Assembly (NCBI RefSeq): GCF_014596085.1
Contig: NZ_JACCJY010000002.1
Coordinates: 124,001-188,000 of the forward strand
Length of the DNA: 64,000 nucleotides
Source of the DNA: Azospirillum tabaci
GTDB lineage: Bacteria > Pseudomonadota > Alphaproteobacteria > Azospirillales > Azospirillaceae
Direction: 5' to 3'
Part shown: positions 51,336 to 61,635 of the stretch, piece by piece
Layout: each line of letters opens with the position of its first letter
Position numbering within the stretch: the first letter of the stretch is position 1
Translations under genes and position numbers: made by a program
Notes under the pieces: generated by a model
Databases searched by the model: none
The model's input: only the letters and a program-made list of their open reading frames with translations
Told to the model about the DNA's origin: nothing

Positions 51336-53102
51336 ATGTCCCACGACGTTCCGCTCATTTCCATGATCGCCATCGCATTCGGGTTGGCCTTCATCTTCGG
51401 ATACCTCGCTGATCGCATTCGCTTGCCTCCCCTCGTCGGTTATCTGGTCGCCGGTATCATCATCGGTCCCTTCACGCCGGGCTTCGTCGCCGACGGTGCC
51501 CTGGCCGCCCAGTTGGCCGAGATCGGCGTCATTCTTCTGATGTTCGGAGTCGGTCTTCATTTCTCGCCTTCGGACCTGCTGGCGGTCCGGAAAATCGCCA
51601 TACCCGGCGCCGTCGGCCAGATCGGCCTCGCCACCGCGCTGGGAGTCGGGTTGGCCTGGCTGTGGGGTTGGAGTCTCGGCGCCGGCCTCGTGCTGGGCCT
51701 CAGCCTGTCGGTGGCGAGCACGGTCGTGCTGCTGAAGGCCCTGGAAGAGCGCGACATGCTGAACACCGCCGAAGGCCGCGTGGCGGTCGGCTGGCTGATC
51801 GTCGAGGACCTCGCGATGGTCCTGGCGCTCGTGCTGCTGCCGGCCCTGGCGGAGGTCCTGGGCGGCCACGCACCGGGCGCCGCCGCGGGGCACGGCGCCG
51901 GACCGGACGGGCCGATCTGGCTGACGCTGGCCCTGACGCTGGGCAAGGTGGCGGCCTTCTCCGTTCTGGCGATCGTGCTCGGCCCGCGGGTCGTCCCGGT
52001 GATCCTGACCAAAGTGGCGCGCACCGGCTCGCGCGAGCTGTTCACCCTGTCGGTTCTCGCCATCGCACTCGGCGTCGCCTACGGCTCGGCGGTGCTGTTC
52101 GGCGTGTCCTTCGCACTGGGCGCCTTCTTCGCCGGTGTGGTGCTGAACGAGTCGCGCTTCAGCCACAAGGCGGCCACCGATTCGATGCCGTTGCAGGATG
52201 CTTTCGCCGTTCTGTTCTTCGTATCGGTCGGCATGCTGTTCGACCCGTCGATCCTGCTGCGCGATCCGCTGGCGGTCATCGCCGTGGTGGCCCTGATCGT
52301 CGTGGGCAAGTCGCTGATCGCCTTCGGCATCGTGATTCTGCTGCGCTTTCCGGTGGGCATGGGATTGGCGGTGTCGGCCAGCCTCGCGCAGATCGGCGAA
52401 TTCTCCTTCATCCTCGTCGGGCTGGGCCTGTCGCTCGGCCTGTTGCCGGACGAAGGGCGGGACCTCGTGCTGGCCGGCGCGCTGTTGTCGATCACATTGA
52501 ACCCGGCGGTCTTCGCCGGCGTCGCTGCGCTGCGCAAGCATCTCCAGGCCAAGCGAACCGCCGGTGTGCCGCCCTATGGCTGGGAACAGTTCGAGCAGCT
52601 CCAGAGCAGCCTCGCCAATGCTCGCCACCAGGCGGAGGAGCGCGAGAAGGAGCATGATCTGCAGATCCAGGCGCTGGCCAAGACCTTCCCGGTGCTGTCG
52701 CTGCTGGACGCGCACGAGCAGGAGCGGCTGATGATGCTGTTCCGGCCCAAGTCGGCGGTTCCCGGCGAGCGGATCATCCGCAAGGGCGATCGCGCCAACG
52801 CCATGTACTTCATCTCGTCCGGCGCCGTGGAGGTGCTCATGGAAGGCCAGACCATCCGCCTGGACGCCGGCACGATGTTCGGCGAGATGGCCCTGCTGAG
52901 CGGCCAGCGGCGCAACGCCGACGTCGCCGCGGTCGACTACTGCCAGCTTCAGGTGCTGGAGCGGCGCGATTTCAACCAGTTCACCGCCCGCCATCCGGCG
53001 CTGCGCACGGCCCTGATCGACATGGCCGCGCAGCGGCGCAAGATGAACCAGCAGGACGCCGCCACCACCGACGCCATAGCGGCGTCGGAGACCGCTGCCT
53101 GA
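51336..53102 (+). CDS. Monovalent cation/proton antiporter (CPA2) with a cyclic-nucleotide-binding domain
   Basis: The 588-residue protein exchanges K+ or Na+ for H+ at the inner membrane. About twelve to thirteen membrane helices form the CPA2 (KefB/YbaL-like) domain, with LPPLVGYLVAGIIIGPFTPG and the VEDLAMVLALVLLPAL segment. Residues about 450-575 form a cyclic-nucleotide-binding domain (RIIRKGDRANAMYFISSGAV, GTMFGEMALLSGQRRNADV) in place of the usual TrkA-N/RCK domain. The phosphate-binding cassette has FGEMALLSGQRRNA. The ligand is not known. A terminator follows about 100 bases later. Confidence 0.9.
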   Translation: MSHDVPLISMIAIAFGLAFIFGYLADRIRLPPLVGYLVAGIIIGPFTPGFVADGALAAQLAEIGVILLMFGVGLHFSPSDLLAVRKIAIPGAVGQIGLATALGVGLAWLWGWSLGAGLVLGLSLSVASTVVLLKALEERDMLNTAEGRVAVGWLIVEDLAMVLALVLLPALAEVLGGHAPGAAAGHGAGPDGPIWLTLALTLGKVAAFSVLAIVLGPRVVPVILTKVARTGSRELFTLSVLAIALGVAYGSAVLFGVSFALGAFFAGVVLNESRFSHKAATDSMPLQDAFAVLFFVSVGMLFDPSILLRDPLAVIAVVALIVVGKSLIAFGIVILLRFPVGMGLAVSASLAQIGEFSFILVGLGLSLGLLPDEGRDLVLAGALLSITLNPAVFAGVAALRKHLQAKRTAGVPPYGWEQFEQLQSSLANARHQAEEREKEHDLQIQALAKTFPVLSLLDAHEQERLMMLFRPKSAVPGERIIRKGDRANAMYFISSGAVEVLMEGQTIRLDAGTMFGEMALLSGQRRNADVAAVDYCQLQVLERRDFNQFTARHPALRTALIDMAAQRRKMNQQDAATTDAIAASETAA

Positions 53103-53197
53103 ACGTCGGCAGACGCGGTCCCTTATGGAACAGCCGCCGGCCTCTCCAGCAGAGGCCCGGCGGTGTCCGCGAGCCGGCCGGACGACAAAAGCAAAAG

Positions 53198-53233
53198 AAA
53201 AGGCCTTGGAGCCGATCAGCTCCAAGGCCTTTT
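53198..53233. terminator. Strong bidirectional terminator between antiporter and tRNA-Pro
   Basis: A perfect 15-bp stem (AAAAGGCCTTGGAGC / GCTCCAAGGCCTTTT) with a 6-base loop lies downstream of the plus-strand antiporter and downstream of the minus-strand tRNA-Pro gene, with A and T runs on both sides. It ends transcripts from both directions. Confidence 0.85.
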
Positions 53234-53248
53234 CATCTTCCGGAACAT

Positions 53249-53325
53249 TGGTCGGAGCGACAGGATTTGAACCTGCGACCCCCAGACCCCCAGTCTGATG
53301 CGCTACCAGGCTGCGCTACGCTCCG
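53249..53325 (-). tRNA. tRNA-Pro (anticodon GGG)
   Basis: Read on the minus strand, the 77 bases form a complete cloverleaf: acceptor stem CGGAGCG / CGCTCCG, D-arm GCGCAGCCTGGTAGCGC, anticodon loop CTGGGGG with anticodon GGG, a variable loop, TTCAAAT T-loop, and an encoded CCA end. It decodes CCC and CCU. It is followed by a strong terminator. Confidence 0.95.
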
Positions 53326-53410
53326 TTCGACGGACCGCCCTTCGTTCCGGAAGGGAGCGGGACTATAGCCGGGACCTTGGTCCAACGCAAGCGCTACAGT
53401 TCACTTTTTT

Positions 53411-53908
53411 TCACACTTCTCGAATTTCTTTCCCCTCGCCCACAATGAGCAGAAGGCGCGCCTCCTTCAACTCGTCGAGAGCCTGGGCGATGGCCTGCCG
53501 AATGGTGTCTGACATGCTATCCAGCGCCACGATCGGCGCGGTCTCCTCCATGGCGGCCAAGGCCACAGGCGCCTCGTCCGGAGCGGTCTCAAGGACATCC
53601 GGTTCATCCGGCGCGCCCTCCTCCCTCCTCCGGGCGTCCGGATCGTCGTCCACCTTCCCGTCCTTCAGCAGGCGCTGGACACCCTTGATCGTGTAGCCCT
53701 CGCCATACAGCAGGTTCTGAATCTGCCGCAGCAGATCCACGTCTTCCGGTCGGTAGTAGCGCCGCCCTCCGCCGCGCTTGAGCGGACGGAGCTGCGGGAA
53801 CTTGCCTTCCCAGAAGCGCAGCACATGCTGCGGCACGTCCAGGTCGGACGACACCTCGCTGATCGTTCGGAACGCCGTGGCGGACTTCGTGGTGCCGCGC
53901 GCCTTCAT
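53411..53908 (-). CDS. MerR-type HTH regulator next to ihfA
   Basis: The 165-residue protein starts with a MerR-type winged helix ([53 protein letters not shown]). A variable acidic region ([15 protein letters not shown]) follows, then a C-terminal helix. This family regularly follows ihfA in alphaproteobacteria. It is 53 bases after ihfA on the same strand. Its targets are not known. Confidence 0.88.
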   Translation of the reverse strand: MKARGTTKSATAFRTISEVSSDLDVPQHVLRFWEGKFPQLRPLKRGGGRRYYRPEDVDLLRQIQNLLYGEGYTIKGVQRLLKDGKVDDDPDARRREEGAPDEPDVLETAPDEAPVALAAMEETAPIVALDSMSDTIRQAIAQALDELKEARLLLIVGEGKEIREV

Positions 53909-53961
53909 ATCCGGGAGACCTTTCCGGGAAACCTACGTTGTCGGCCGGTCCGTGCGGCGGA

Positions 53962-54300
53962 TCAGGAAACCGCCTTCACGCGCTGCGCCTCGGCTTCCTC
54001 CGCCTCCACGACCTCGTTGATGCGGTTCTTCAGGACGTGGCTCGCCCGGAAGACCAGGACGCGCCTGGGCAGGATCGGCACCTCTTCGCCGGTCTTCGGG
54101 TTGCGGCCGACCCGCTGCCCCTTCTGCCGGATCTGGAAACTGCCGAAGGACGAGATCTTGACCATCTCGCCGCGGGCCAGGGCGTCGGAGATCTCCTCCA
54201 GGACGCTTTCGACCAGATCGGCGGATTCGTTGCGCGACAGGCCGACCTCTTGGTAGACCGCTTCGCTGAGCTGCGCGCGGGTGACGGTGTTCTGTGACAT
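53962..54300 (-). CDS. ihfA: Integration host factor subunit alpha
   Basis: IHF-alpha pairs with IHF-beta to bend DNA at specific sites in transcription, replication and recombination. The 112-residue protein shows the HU/IHF core [40 protein letters not shown] and the arm prolines ([17 protein letters not shown]). I chose ATG 54300 from the conserved start. It sits in the plsX-fabH-ihfA-merR order typical of alphaproteobacteria. The 138-base gap upstream may hold its own promoter. Confidence 0.95.
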   Translation of the reverse strand: MSQNTVTRAQLSEAVYQEVGLSRNESADLVESVLEEISDALARGEMVKISSFGSFQIRQKGQRVGRNPKTGEEVPILPRRVLVFRASHVLKNRINEVVEAEEAEAQRVKAVS

Positions 54301-54438
54301 GGTTCGCTTCCCCCCCGAAACCATAGGGGAAAAACCGTAATCCGGGGAAAGAACCCGGTCAATTCAAAAGCTTGGATCGCGTCGTTGTGAGCAGCGCAGC
54401 AAACGCAGCCCTCGGGGGAAGCAAAGCGGGTGCGCCGC

Positions 54439-55410
54439 TTACCAGCGCACCATCGCGGCGCCCCAGGTCAGGCCGCCGCCGATGGCCTCCATGAGGATCA
54501 GGTCGCCGCGCTTCACGCGGCCGTCGTGCACCGCCTCGCACAGCGCGAGCGGGATCGACGCGGCGGAGGTGTTGCCGTGGCGGTCCACCGTCAGCACGAC
54601 CTTGTCGGTCGGCAGTTTCAGCTTGCGGGCGATGCCGTCGATGATCCGCTGGTTGGCCTGGTGCGGCACCAGCCAGTCCACCGCCGACGGTTCCAGACCG
54701 TTGGCGGCCAGAGCCTCCTCGACGACGGAGGACAGCTTGCTGACGGCGTGGCGGAACACGTCCTGGCCGTTCATCCGCACATGGCCCGCTGTGCCGGTGG
54801 TGGACGGGCCGCCATCGACGTAGAGCAGACCGTACTGGGCGCCGTCCGAGTGCAGGTGGGTGGACAGCACGCCGCGGTCCGCCGGGGTCCCGGCGGCGTC
54901 GTAGCCTTCCATCACCACGGCCCCGGCGCCGTCGCCGAACAGGACGCAGGTGGTGCGGTCCTTCCAGTCGAGCAGGCGGGAGAAGGTCTCCGCGCCGATG
55001 ACCAGAGCGCGGTTGGCCTGCCCGATGCGGATGAAGTTGTCGGCGATCGACATCGCGTAGACGAAACCGGCGCACACCGCCTGGATGTCCAGCGCGAAGC
55101 CCTTGGTCCCCAGCGCCGCCTGCACCTTCGTCGCGGTGGCCGGGAAGGTGTTGTCCGGAGTCGTCGTCGCCAGCACGATGCAGTCGATGCTGGTGGCGTC
55201 CACCCCGGCATGCTCCAGGGCGCGGGTCGCCGCGGCGATGGCGAGGTCGGAGGTCAGTTCCCCGTCAGCGGCGATATGCCGCGACTTGATGCCGGTGCGC
55301 TGGACGATCCACTCGTCCGAGGTGTCCACACGGGCTTCGAGGTCGCGATTCGTCACGACGTTGGCCGGGAGGTAGGAACCGCAGCCGAGAATCCGGGAAC
55401 GCTTGACCAT
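54439..55410 (-). CDS. fabH: Beta-ketoacyl-ACP synthase III
   Basis: FabH starts fatty-acid synthesis by condensing acetyl-CoA with malonyl-ACP. From ATG 55410 the enzyme is 323 residues. The catalytic triad is visible as Cys in [11 protein letters not shown], His in VPHQANQRI and Asn in [11 protein letters not shown]. It follows plsX with a 4-base gap, so the two are co-translated. Confidence 0.96.
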   Translation of the reverse strand: MVKRSRILGCGSYLPANVVTNRDLEARVDTSDEWIVQRTGIKSRHIAADGELTSDLAIAAATRALEHAGVDATSIDCIVLATTTPDNTFPATATKVQAALGTKGFALDIQAVCAGFVYAMSIADNFIRIGQANRALVIGAETFSRLLDWKDRTTCVLFGDGAGAVVMEGYDAAGTPADRGVLSTHLHSDGAQYGLLYVDGGPSTTGTAGHVRMNGQDVFRHAVSKLSSVVEEALAANGLEPSAVDWLVPHQANQRIIDGIARKLKLPTDKVVLTVDRHGNTSAASIPLALCEAVHDGRVKRGDLILMEAIGGGLTWGAAMVRW

Positions 55411-55414
55411 GATG

Positions 55415-56467
55415 TTAGACCGCCGCCGCCTTCGTGTCGGGAAGAGGCTTGGCGTCGCCGAGACGCTGCATCTCTTCCTTGATTCGGTCGTTGAAACCGT
55501 TTGCCGCCAGATTGTAGGCCACACCGATGGCGTTGGCGAACCCAATGGCGTCGGTGCCCCCGTGGCTCTTCACGCAGACGCCGCGCAGGCCCAGGAACAT
55601 GGCGCCGTTGTAGCGGCGCGGATCGGTGCGCTGCTTCAACCGCTTGAAAGCCCCGCGGGCCAGCAGATAACCAAGACGCGCCGTCCAGGAGGACTGGAAC
55701 GTCCGGCGCAGGAACTCCGTGAAGAGCTTCGCCGTGCCTTCGGCGGTCTTCAGCGCGACGTTGCCGGTGAAGCCATCGGTGACGATCACGTCCACCGTGC
55801 CGGTGGCGATGTCGTTGCCCTCGACGAATCCGTGGAAACGCCCCGGCAGCGGCATCTCGCGCAAGCGGGTTGCGGCGGCGCGCACCACCTCGTTCCCCTT
55901 CACCTCTTCCGAACCGATGTTCAGCACGCCGATGGTCGGCTCGGACAGGTTCAGCGCGGTGCGCGCGAAGACCGCGCCCATCACGGCGAACTGCACGAGG
56001 TTCTCGGGCTGGCATTCGGTGTTGGCGCCGAGGTCGAGCATGACGCTCTCCCCCCGCAGGGTCGGGAAGAAGGAGGCGATGGCCGGGCGGTCGATCCCGG
56101 GAATCGTCTTCAACACGAACTTGGCCATGGCCATGAGCGCGCCGGTGTTGCCGGCGGACACCACGCAGGCGGCTTGCCCGCCCGCCACCGAATCGATGGC
56201 GAGACGCATGCTCGACTGGCGTCCGGCGCGCAGCGCGACCGACGGCTTGGCGTCGCCGGCCACGGCGTCCGGGGTGTGGCGCACCTCGGCCACCGCTCTC
56301 AAAGCGGGCCGCTGCGCGAGCAGCGGCTCGATGCGGGCGGTGTCCCCGAACAGCAGGTAATGCACCTGCGGGTGACGCTCGCGGGCGATATCCGCCCCGG
56401 CGATCACCATGTCGGGTCCTTTGTCACCGCCCATGGCATCAAGGGCAATGGTCAGGCGCTGGCTCAC
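55415..56467 (-). CDS. plsX: Phosphate acyltransferase PlsX
   Basis: PlsX converts acyl-ACP to acyl-phosphate for phosphatidic acid synthesis by PlsY. The 350-residue protein opens with [20 protein letters not shown] and shows the conserved [34 protein letters not shown] and [13 protein letters not shown] segments. The start codon is GTG. It lies between rpmF and fabH, as in most proteobacteria. Confidence 0.96.
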   Translation of the reverse strand: MSQRLTIALDAMGGDKGPDMVIAGADIARERHPQVHYLLFGDTARIEPLLAQRPALRAVAEVRHTPDAVAGDAKPSVALRAGRQSSMRLAIDSVAGGQAACVVSAGNTGALMAMAKFVLKTIPGIDRPAIASFFPTLRGESVMLDLGANTECQPENLVQFAVMGAVFARTALNLSEPTIGVLNIGSEEVKGNEVVRAAATRLREMPLPGRFHGFVEGNDIATGTVDVIVTDGFTGNVALKTAEGTAKLFTEFLRRTFQSSWTARLGYLLARGAFKRLKQRTDPRRYNGAMFLGLRGVCVKSHGGTDAIGFANAIGVAYNLAANGFNDRIKEEMQRLGDAKPLPDTKAAAV

Positions 56468-56516
56468 CGCGGACAGGCTCCCTGGCTAGGACGTAGGGCG
56501 GCCAACCAAACCGCCA

Positions 56517-56702
56517 TCAGGCCGCCGGAGCGCTCTGAACCACTTCGCGCTGGTCGTAGTGACCGCAAGAGCCGCAGACATGGTGCGGGCGCTTCAGCTC
56601 GCCGCAGTTCGAGCACTCGGCGTAGGACGAGGTCGGGAGAGCGTGGTGCGAGCGACGCATGTTGCGGCGCGACTTGGAGGTCTTCTTCTTCGGAACAGCC
56701 AT
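56517..56702 (-). CDS. rpmF: 50S ribosomal protein L32
   Basis: The 61-residue protein shows the L32 signature [20 protein letters not shown] and a zinc-ribbon ([20 protein letters not shown]) with four cysteines, the C+ form of L32. It lies between the DUF177 gene and plsX, the classic rpmF position linking translation with lipid synthesis. Confidence 0.97.
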   Translation of the reverse strand: MAVPKKKTSKSRRNMRRSHHALPTSSYAECSNCGELKRPHHVCGSCGHYDQREVVQSAPAA

Positions 56703-56807
56703 GGCCGTAAACTCTCTTCATTGTAAAAGGCGGCCCGAAGAGGGGCCGCCTGACGCGAGCGGCATTCAATACGGCAATTGCCCCCGAAGGGCAAGCCCGT
56801 TCCGCCC

Positions 56808-57416
56808 TCAATTCTGTCGTTTCAGACGTTCCAGCGCGGCGAACGGGTTCGGCTTCTCCGGATCGGCGCCGGCATCATCATCGGCGGGGGCCATGCCCTC
56901 CTCCTCCTCTTCGCCTTCGCTGTATCCGTCGAACGCCACGCCTTCTGCATGAGGATAGGGGTCGAGCGCCAGGGACAAATGCTGGGCGGTCAATTCGCCG
57001 ATGTCGATGCGCCCGTTGGTCATCGCCTCCGGAATGTCCTCCTCGGCGATGTTCGGATCGATCTCGATCTCGTCGTCCTCGCCGGGGACCATCGACTCCG
57101 GCGCGAACAGCGCGCCAAATCGCTCGGAAATCTGGGCGGGCACCGGTTCCAACGTGATGACGCAGGTCTGCACCACGTCGGCCTCCAGTTCTCCTTCCAC
57201 CCGCACCATCTGCCCGCCGCGCACGGAGCGCAGGCGGACCCTGGCGGTCAGCCGTCCGATTCCCTCCAGCTCGAACCGCTCGGCCAGCGCCTCGCGCTCG
57301 GCCTCCGTCGCCTCGATGGTTTCGACCAGGTCCCCGTCGCGATGGACGGCGTCGGCGCGGACAATGCGCGAGAATTCCGGCGCGGGGCCGGCGGAGAGCG
57401 GGGGCGTGTTGCGCAT
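56808..57416 (-). CDS. DUF177 (YceD) family protein
   Basis: The 202-residue protein belongs to the YceD/DUF177 family: it has VRADAVHRDGDLVETIEATE, the Cys in VVQTCVITLEPVPA, and an acidic C-terminal half (EDDEIEIDPNIAEEDIPEAM). In many bacteria this gene precedes rpmF and is tied to 23S rRNA handling. I prefer ATG 57416 to TTG 57425. It is about 105 bases upstream of rpmF. Confidence 0.9.
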   Translation of the reverse strand: MRNTPPLSAGPAPEFSRIVRADAVHRDGDLVETIEATEAEREALAERFELEGIGRLTARVRLRSVRGGQMVRVEGELEADVVQTCVITLEPVPAQISERFGALFAPESMVPGEDDEIEIDPNIAEEDIPEAMTNGRIDIGELTAQHLSLALDPYPHAEGVAFDGYSEGEEEEEGMAPADDDAGADPEKPNPFAALERLKRQN

Positions 57417-57546
57417 GTCAGGCAATTCCTTGTCACAGCACCCGTTCTGAAGCGGGCGCCTTCGTCACAATGTCAGATGAATCCGGACGCCGGGAAAGGC
57501 AAGTCCATTTGGCAAGTCCAATGGAAGAGAGACTCGATGGATGCGA

Positions 57547-58098
57547 TCAGTCCGTCCCGGCGTCGGGCGGCGGACCGAAGCGGACCTCTCCAGCCATGAG
57601 CGACTCCAGCGGCTGCGCCTCCAGCCCGGCGGCCTCGCGCCGGACGTAGGCCGCCATGACGGCCAGCCGTTGCGGCGGCACTTCCGATACGGTGCCATAG
57701 ACGTTGTTGTCCAGCGCGACCTCCAGCGCCTGCCCGCCTTCGTCGGCGAGCGCGCGGTCGTAGACCTCGATCCGGCCGGCGATGCCGCGGGCCATGGTCT
57801 TGATGCGCCGCCCGACTCCGCTGTCGCCAACCCCCTGCTCCATCAGCGACTTCTCAAAATGGTCGATCATCGCCTCGAAGAGCAGGCGCGAACGGTCCGC
57901 GGCGGCGGCCCCCTGCCCCTTCAGGCGGCGCATGACCAAGAAGACGTGAAGCACCACCATGTCGAAGCGCCCGTCCAGCGTGTCGGGAACGCCAAGGTCA
58001 CGGTAGAAGGCCGGCAAGCGGGCCTGCGCCACGATCGTGAGATAGAAATCGGCGACGGCGCGGGCTTCACGCCGGCGCCGGAACAGGCGGTCAAGCAC
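57547..58098 (-). CDS. Ubiquinol-cytochrome c chaperone (CBP3-like)
   Basis: From GTG 58098 the protein is 183 residues. It matches the ubiquinol-cytochrome c chaperone family (related to yeast Cbp3): LYRDLGVPDTLDGRFDMVVL-type segment (here FYRDLGVPDTLDGRFDMVVL), then HVFLVMRRLKG and the later GDSGVGRRIKTMARG. The role is assembly of the cytochrome bc1 complex; bacterial function is inferred from the family. It is divergent from bamE (129 bases between starts) and upstream of the DUF177 gene. Confidence 0.88.
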   Translation of the reverse strand: MLDRLFRRRREARAVADFYLTIVAQARLPAFYRDLGVPDTLDGRFDMVVLHVFLVMRRLKGQGAAAADRSRLLFEAMIDHFEKSLMEQGVGDSGVGRRIKTMARGIAGRIEVYDRALADEGGQALEVALDNNVYGTVSEVPPQRLAVMAAYVRREAAGLEAQPLESLMAGEVRFGPPPDAGTD

Positions 58099-58227
58099 GG
58101 TTTCTCTCTCGCTCGGAGTTTCGTTGACAGGACAAACCGCGCGGTGCGATTGTCCCGGCATTGCGGGCGGAGTCCGGCCTGCCGCAAGGGTCCGGCGGTC
58201 CGCCCGCGCCATCATAGCCTGAGCACC

Positions 58228-58695
58228 ATGACGAGATCGATTCCTTCGGCGCTGTGCGCCTTCGCCTTTCTGGGTCTCGCCGTCTCCGCGTGCTCGCCCA
58301 CCGTGGCGACCCGCGGCAACATGGCGGATCCCGACCGCATCGCCGAGATCAAGGCCGGCCAGTCGCGGCGGGAGGATGTGGCGGACATCCTCGGCACGCC
58401 GACCTCCGTGGGAACCTTCGACCAGAATGTCTGGTACTACATCGGCCAGAAGACGGAGAAGGTCGCCTTCTTCCAGCCGAGCGTGATGGAGCGCCGCGTC
58501 GTCGTCGTCCATTTCGACGACGCGGGCGTGGTGACGGAGATGAAGCAGCTCGACGCCAGCGACGGCCAGCAGATCGACATCGTCGACCGCAGCACCCCGA
58601 CGGCCGGCCGCGAGTTGAGCTTCCTCGAACAGATGCTCGGCAACGTCGGGCGCTTCTCCGCCAAGGACTCGCGCAACCGCGGCCCCGGCCGCTGA
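58228..58695 (+). CDS. bamE: Outer-membrane assembly lipoprotein BamE (SmpA)
   Basis: BamE is a small lipoprotein of the BAM complex. From ATG 58228 it is 155 residues: signal with lipobox AVSACS (Cys about residue 22), then the SmpA/OmlA fold with IKAGQSRREDVADILGTPTS and VWYYIGQKTEKVAFF. Divergent position beside the CBP3-like chaperone and DUF177 genes is usual in alphaproteobacteria. A strong terminator follows. Confidence 0.93.
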   Translation: MTRSIPSALCAFAFLGLAVSACSPTVATRGNMADPDRIAEIKAGQSRREDVADILGTPTSVGTFDQNVWYYIGQKTEKVAFFQPSVMERRVVVVHFDDAGVVTEMKQLDASDGQQIDIVDRSTPTAGRELSFLEQMLGNVGRFSAKDSRNRGPGR

Positions 58696-58719
58696 CGCCG
58701 ACAGAAACGCTGAGACACG

Positions 58720-58745
58720 AAAAGCCCCGCTTCTGCGGGGCTTTT
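58720..58745. terminator. Bidirectional terminator between bamE and hppA
   Basis: A perfect 11-bp stem (AAAAGCCCCGC / GCGGGGCTTTT) with loop TTCT lies between the convergent bamE and hppA genes, with a T run on the plus side and an A run on the other. Confidence 0.87.
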
Positions 58746-58779
58746 CTTTTGGTGCCGATTCGGATCAGCCGATCCCCTG

Positions 58780-60882
58780 TCAACCAATCTGGGCGAGGAT
58801 CGCCAGCAGCAGGATCGCCACGATGTTGGTGATCTTGATCATCGGGTTGACCGCCGGGCCGGCGGTGTCCTTGTACGGATCGCCGACGGTGTCGCCGGTC
58901 ACCGCCGCCTTGTGCGCGTCGGAGCCCTTGCCGCCGTGGTTCCCCTCCTCGATGAACTTCTTGGCGTTGTCCCAGGCGCCGCCGCCCGAGGTCATCGAGA
59001 TGGCGACGAAGATCCCCGTCACGATGGTGCCCAGCAGCATGGCGCCCAAGGCGGCGAAGGCCTGCGCCTGACCGGCGATGGCGGCGATGACGATGTAAAG
59101 GACCACCGGCGCCAACACCGGCAGCAGCGACGGAATGACCATCTCCTTGATCGCGGCGCGGGTCAGCATGTCGACGGCGCGGCCATAGTCGGGCTTCGCG
59201 GTGCCCTCCATGATGCCGCTGATTTCGCGGAACTGGCGGCGCACCTCCACCACCACCGAACCGGCGGCGCGCCCGACCGCGGTCATGCCCATCGCCCCGA
59301 ACAGGTAGGGCAGCAGGCCGCCGATCAGCAACCCGACGACCACATAGGGATCGTCCAGCCGGAACTCGACCGCCACGTTCGGGAAATAGTGCTTCAGATC
59401 CTGCACATAGGCGGCGAACAGCACCAGAGCGGCGAGACCGGCGGAGCCGATGGCGTAGCCCTTGGTCACCGCCTTGGTGGTGTTGCCGACCGCGTCCAGA
59501 GCGTCGGTCGTGACGCGGATGTCCTTCGGCATGTCCGCCATTTCGGCGATGCCGCCGGCGTTGTCGGTCACCGGACCGTAGGCGTCCAGCGCCACCACCA
59601 TGCCGGCCAGCGCCAGCATCGTGGTCGCGGCGATGCCGATTCCGAAGATGCCGGCCTGCCCGTAGGCGATGATGATGCCGACGCAGATGACCAGGACGGG
59701 AAGCGCCGTCGCCTCCATCGACACGGCCAGCCCCTGGATCACGTTGGTGCCGTGCCCGGTCTCCGACGAGCGGGCGACGCTGCGCACCGGGCGGAAGGCG
59801 GTGGAGGTGTAATATTCGGTGATCCACACCAGCAGGCCGGTCACGCCCAGCCCGACCAGGGACGAGACGAACAGGCTGCCGCCGGTCACATAGCCGCCGC
59901 CGTTCAGGGGGATGGGCCGGGTGAAGCCGAACATGATCGCGGTCACGATCAGAATCAGGACCAGCGAGATGCCGGCGGTCGCCGCCAATCCCTTGTAGAG
60001 GGCGGCCATGATGTTGTTGTTGCTGCCCAGCTTCACGAAGAAGGTGCCGGCGACGGAGGCGGCGATGCAGACCGCGCCGATGACCAGCGGGTAGACGAGC
60101 AGCAGGCGGATCACCTCACCCGAAAAGAAAATCGCCGCCAGCAGCATGGTGGCGACGATGGTGACGGCGTAGGTTTCGAAGAGGTCGGCGGCCATACCGG
60201 CGCAGTCGCCGACATTGTCGCCCACATTGTCGGCGATCACCGCGGGGTTGCGGGGATCGTCCTCCGGAATGCCGGCCTCGACCTTGCCCACCAGATCGGC
60301 GCCGACGTCGGCCCCCTTGGTGAAGATGCCGCCGCCCAGCCGCGCGAAGATGGAGATCAGCGAGGCGCCGAAGCTGAGGGCGACCAGGGCCTCAAGCACC
60401 GCGCGGACCTCGATCGGGTCGGTCACGCGGTAGATCATCGTCAGGATGCCGTAATAGACTCCCACCCCCAGCAGACCCAGCCCGACCACCAGCATGCCGG
60501 TGATCGCCCCCGCCTTGAAGGCGATGTCCAGCGCCGGGGCCAAGCCCTGGGTCGCCGCCTGGGCCGTGCGCACGTTGGCCCGCACCGACACGTTCATCCC
60601 GACATAGCCGGCGGCCCCCGACAGGACCGATCCGATCAGGAAGCCGATGGCCACATGCAGGCCGAGGAACGCGCCGAGGATGATGAGAAGCACCACGCCG
60701 GCGATGGCGATGGTGGTGTACTGGCGATTCAGATAGGCTCGGGCGCCCTCCTGCACGGCCGCAGCGATTTCCTGCATGCGGTCGGAACCGGCGGAGGCCG
60801 CCATGACTTGTCTGCCCGCGTAGTACCCATACGCCAGCGCCAACAGGCCGCTGGCGATGATGATGACGAACGCTGCTGCCAT
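58780..60882 (-). CDS. hppA: Membrane-bound proton-pumping pyrophosphatase
   Basis: HppA hydrolyses pyrophosphate and pumps protons across the inner membrane. From ATG 60882, preceded by GGGGGAA, it is a 700-residue, roughly 16-helix protein. Catalytic motifs are [20 protein letters not shown] and [19 protein letters not shown]. The segment [16 protein letters not shown] has Lys at the position that marks K+-independent enzymes, as in Rhodospirillum rubrum. An upstream in-frame start 43 codons earlier lacks family similarity. Confidence 0.96.
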   Translation of the reverse strand: MAAAFVIIIASGLLALAYGYYAGRQVMAASAGSDRMQEIAAAVQEGARAYLNRQYTTIAIAGVVLLIILGAFLGLHVAIGFLIGSVLSGAAGYVGMNVSVRANVRTAQAATQGLAPALDIAFKAGAITGMLVVGLGLLGVGVYYGILTMIYRVTDPIEVRAVLEALVALSFGASLISIFARLGGGIFTKGADVGADLVGKVEAGIPEDDPRNPAVIADNVGDNVGDCAGMAADLFETYAVTIVATMLLAAIFFSGEVIRLLLVYPLVIGAVCIAASVAGTFFVKLGSNNNIMAALYKGLAATAGISLVLILIVTAIMFGFTRPIPLNGGGYVTGGSLFVSSLVGLGVTGLLVWITEYYTSTAFRPVRSVARSSETGHGTNVIQGLAVSMEATALPVLVICVGIIIAYGQAGIFGIGIAATTMLALAGMVVALDAYGPVTDNAGGIAEMADMPKDIRVTTDALDAVGNTTKAVTKGYAIGSAGLAALVLFAAYVQDLKHYFPNVAVEFRLDDPYVVVGLLIGGLLPYLFGAMGMTAVGRAAGSVVVEVRRQFREISGIMEGTAKPDYGRAVDMLTRAAIKEMVIPSLLPVLAPVVLYIVIAAIAGQAQAFAALGAMLLGTIVTGIFVAISMTSGGGAWDNAKKFIEEGNHGGKGSDAHKAAVTGDTVGDPYKDTAGPAVNPMIKITNIVAILLLAILAQIG

Positions 60883-61087
60883 CGGTTCCCCCAAATTCTT
60901 ATGGTTTCGGGCCCGATTACCGCCTTGTCGTGAAAACGACCCGTACAAACGAAGGTGGATGACGGGCGAGTTGTTCACGAAAAGGATGCCGAAGAGAATG
61001 GCACAATGCAACAGCCGCCACGTCCGAATAGGCGCGGCGATTTGGCCGAGGCGCTCCTGACTTTCGGATAGGCTTTTTTAAGAACGG

Positions 61088-61552
61088 TTACAAATTGCGC
61101 TGTGTAACCACCTGAACAAGAACATTTTGCACCACACCCTCCCCCACCACTTTCGCGGCGGCGGCGGCGAGTTTTTCTTTTACGGCAATGATGTTGACCA
61201 AGTTGCCCGTCATCACCGACCGGTCGTCCACGGCGGCGTAGAGGGCCGACAGGCAGCGGTCATAGACGAGCGGCTGGCGGGCTTGGACATAGGGAACCTT
61301 GTCGAGAATCACCTCCAGCGTGACGACCACGGTCACGAACTGCTCGACCTTCTGCGTGCCGATGGCCGGAACGACAAAGGGAGCCATGCGGACGAAACCG
61401 GTGGGCGGCTTGGGCGGCGGCTCCTCCTTCTTGGGGGCCGACTCCTCATGCTCGACGAAATACTTGTTGTAGATCATCCAGCCGCCGAAGCCCGCACCGC
61501 CCAGCAGCAGCAGGCCCAAAACCAGCACTATGACGGCCTTGATCACGCCCAT
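61088..61552 (-). CDS. FliL-like membrane protein
   Basis: The 154-residue protein has one N-terminal membrane helix (about residues 4-26, VIVLVLGLLLLGGAGFGGW), an acidic/Pro-rich linker (EESAPKKEEPPPKPPTG), and a periplasmic domain (FVRMAPFVVPAIGTQKVEQF) like that of FliL, the stator-associated flagellar protein. No flagellar genes are nearby, so a flagellar role is uncertain. It is 83 bases after thiL on the same strand. Confidence 0.75.
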   Translation of the reverse strand: MGVIKAVIVLVLGLLLLGGAGFGGWMIYNKYFVEHEESAPKKEEPPPKPPTGFVRMAPFVVPAIGTQKVEQFVTVVVTLEVILDKVPYVQARQPLVYDRCLSALYAAVDDRSVMTGNLVNIIAVKEKLAAAAAKVVGEGVVQNVLVQVVTQRNL

Positions 61553-61635
61553 CCTTTCCCGGAAACGGAATGGATCGAGCCTAGCGCCGCCCTGCTTTCG
61601 ATTGCGTTAAGCGGAGTCGCGCTTCGGGGATGCTC

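Noticed and set aside
51120..53225. A 701-codon frame antisense to the antiporter
   Set aside because: The sequence is His/Gln/Asp/Arg-rich and compositionally odd, typical of an antisense shadow; the antiporter itself is well supported.
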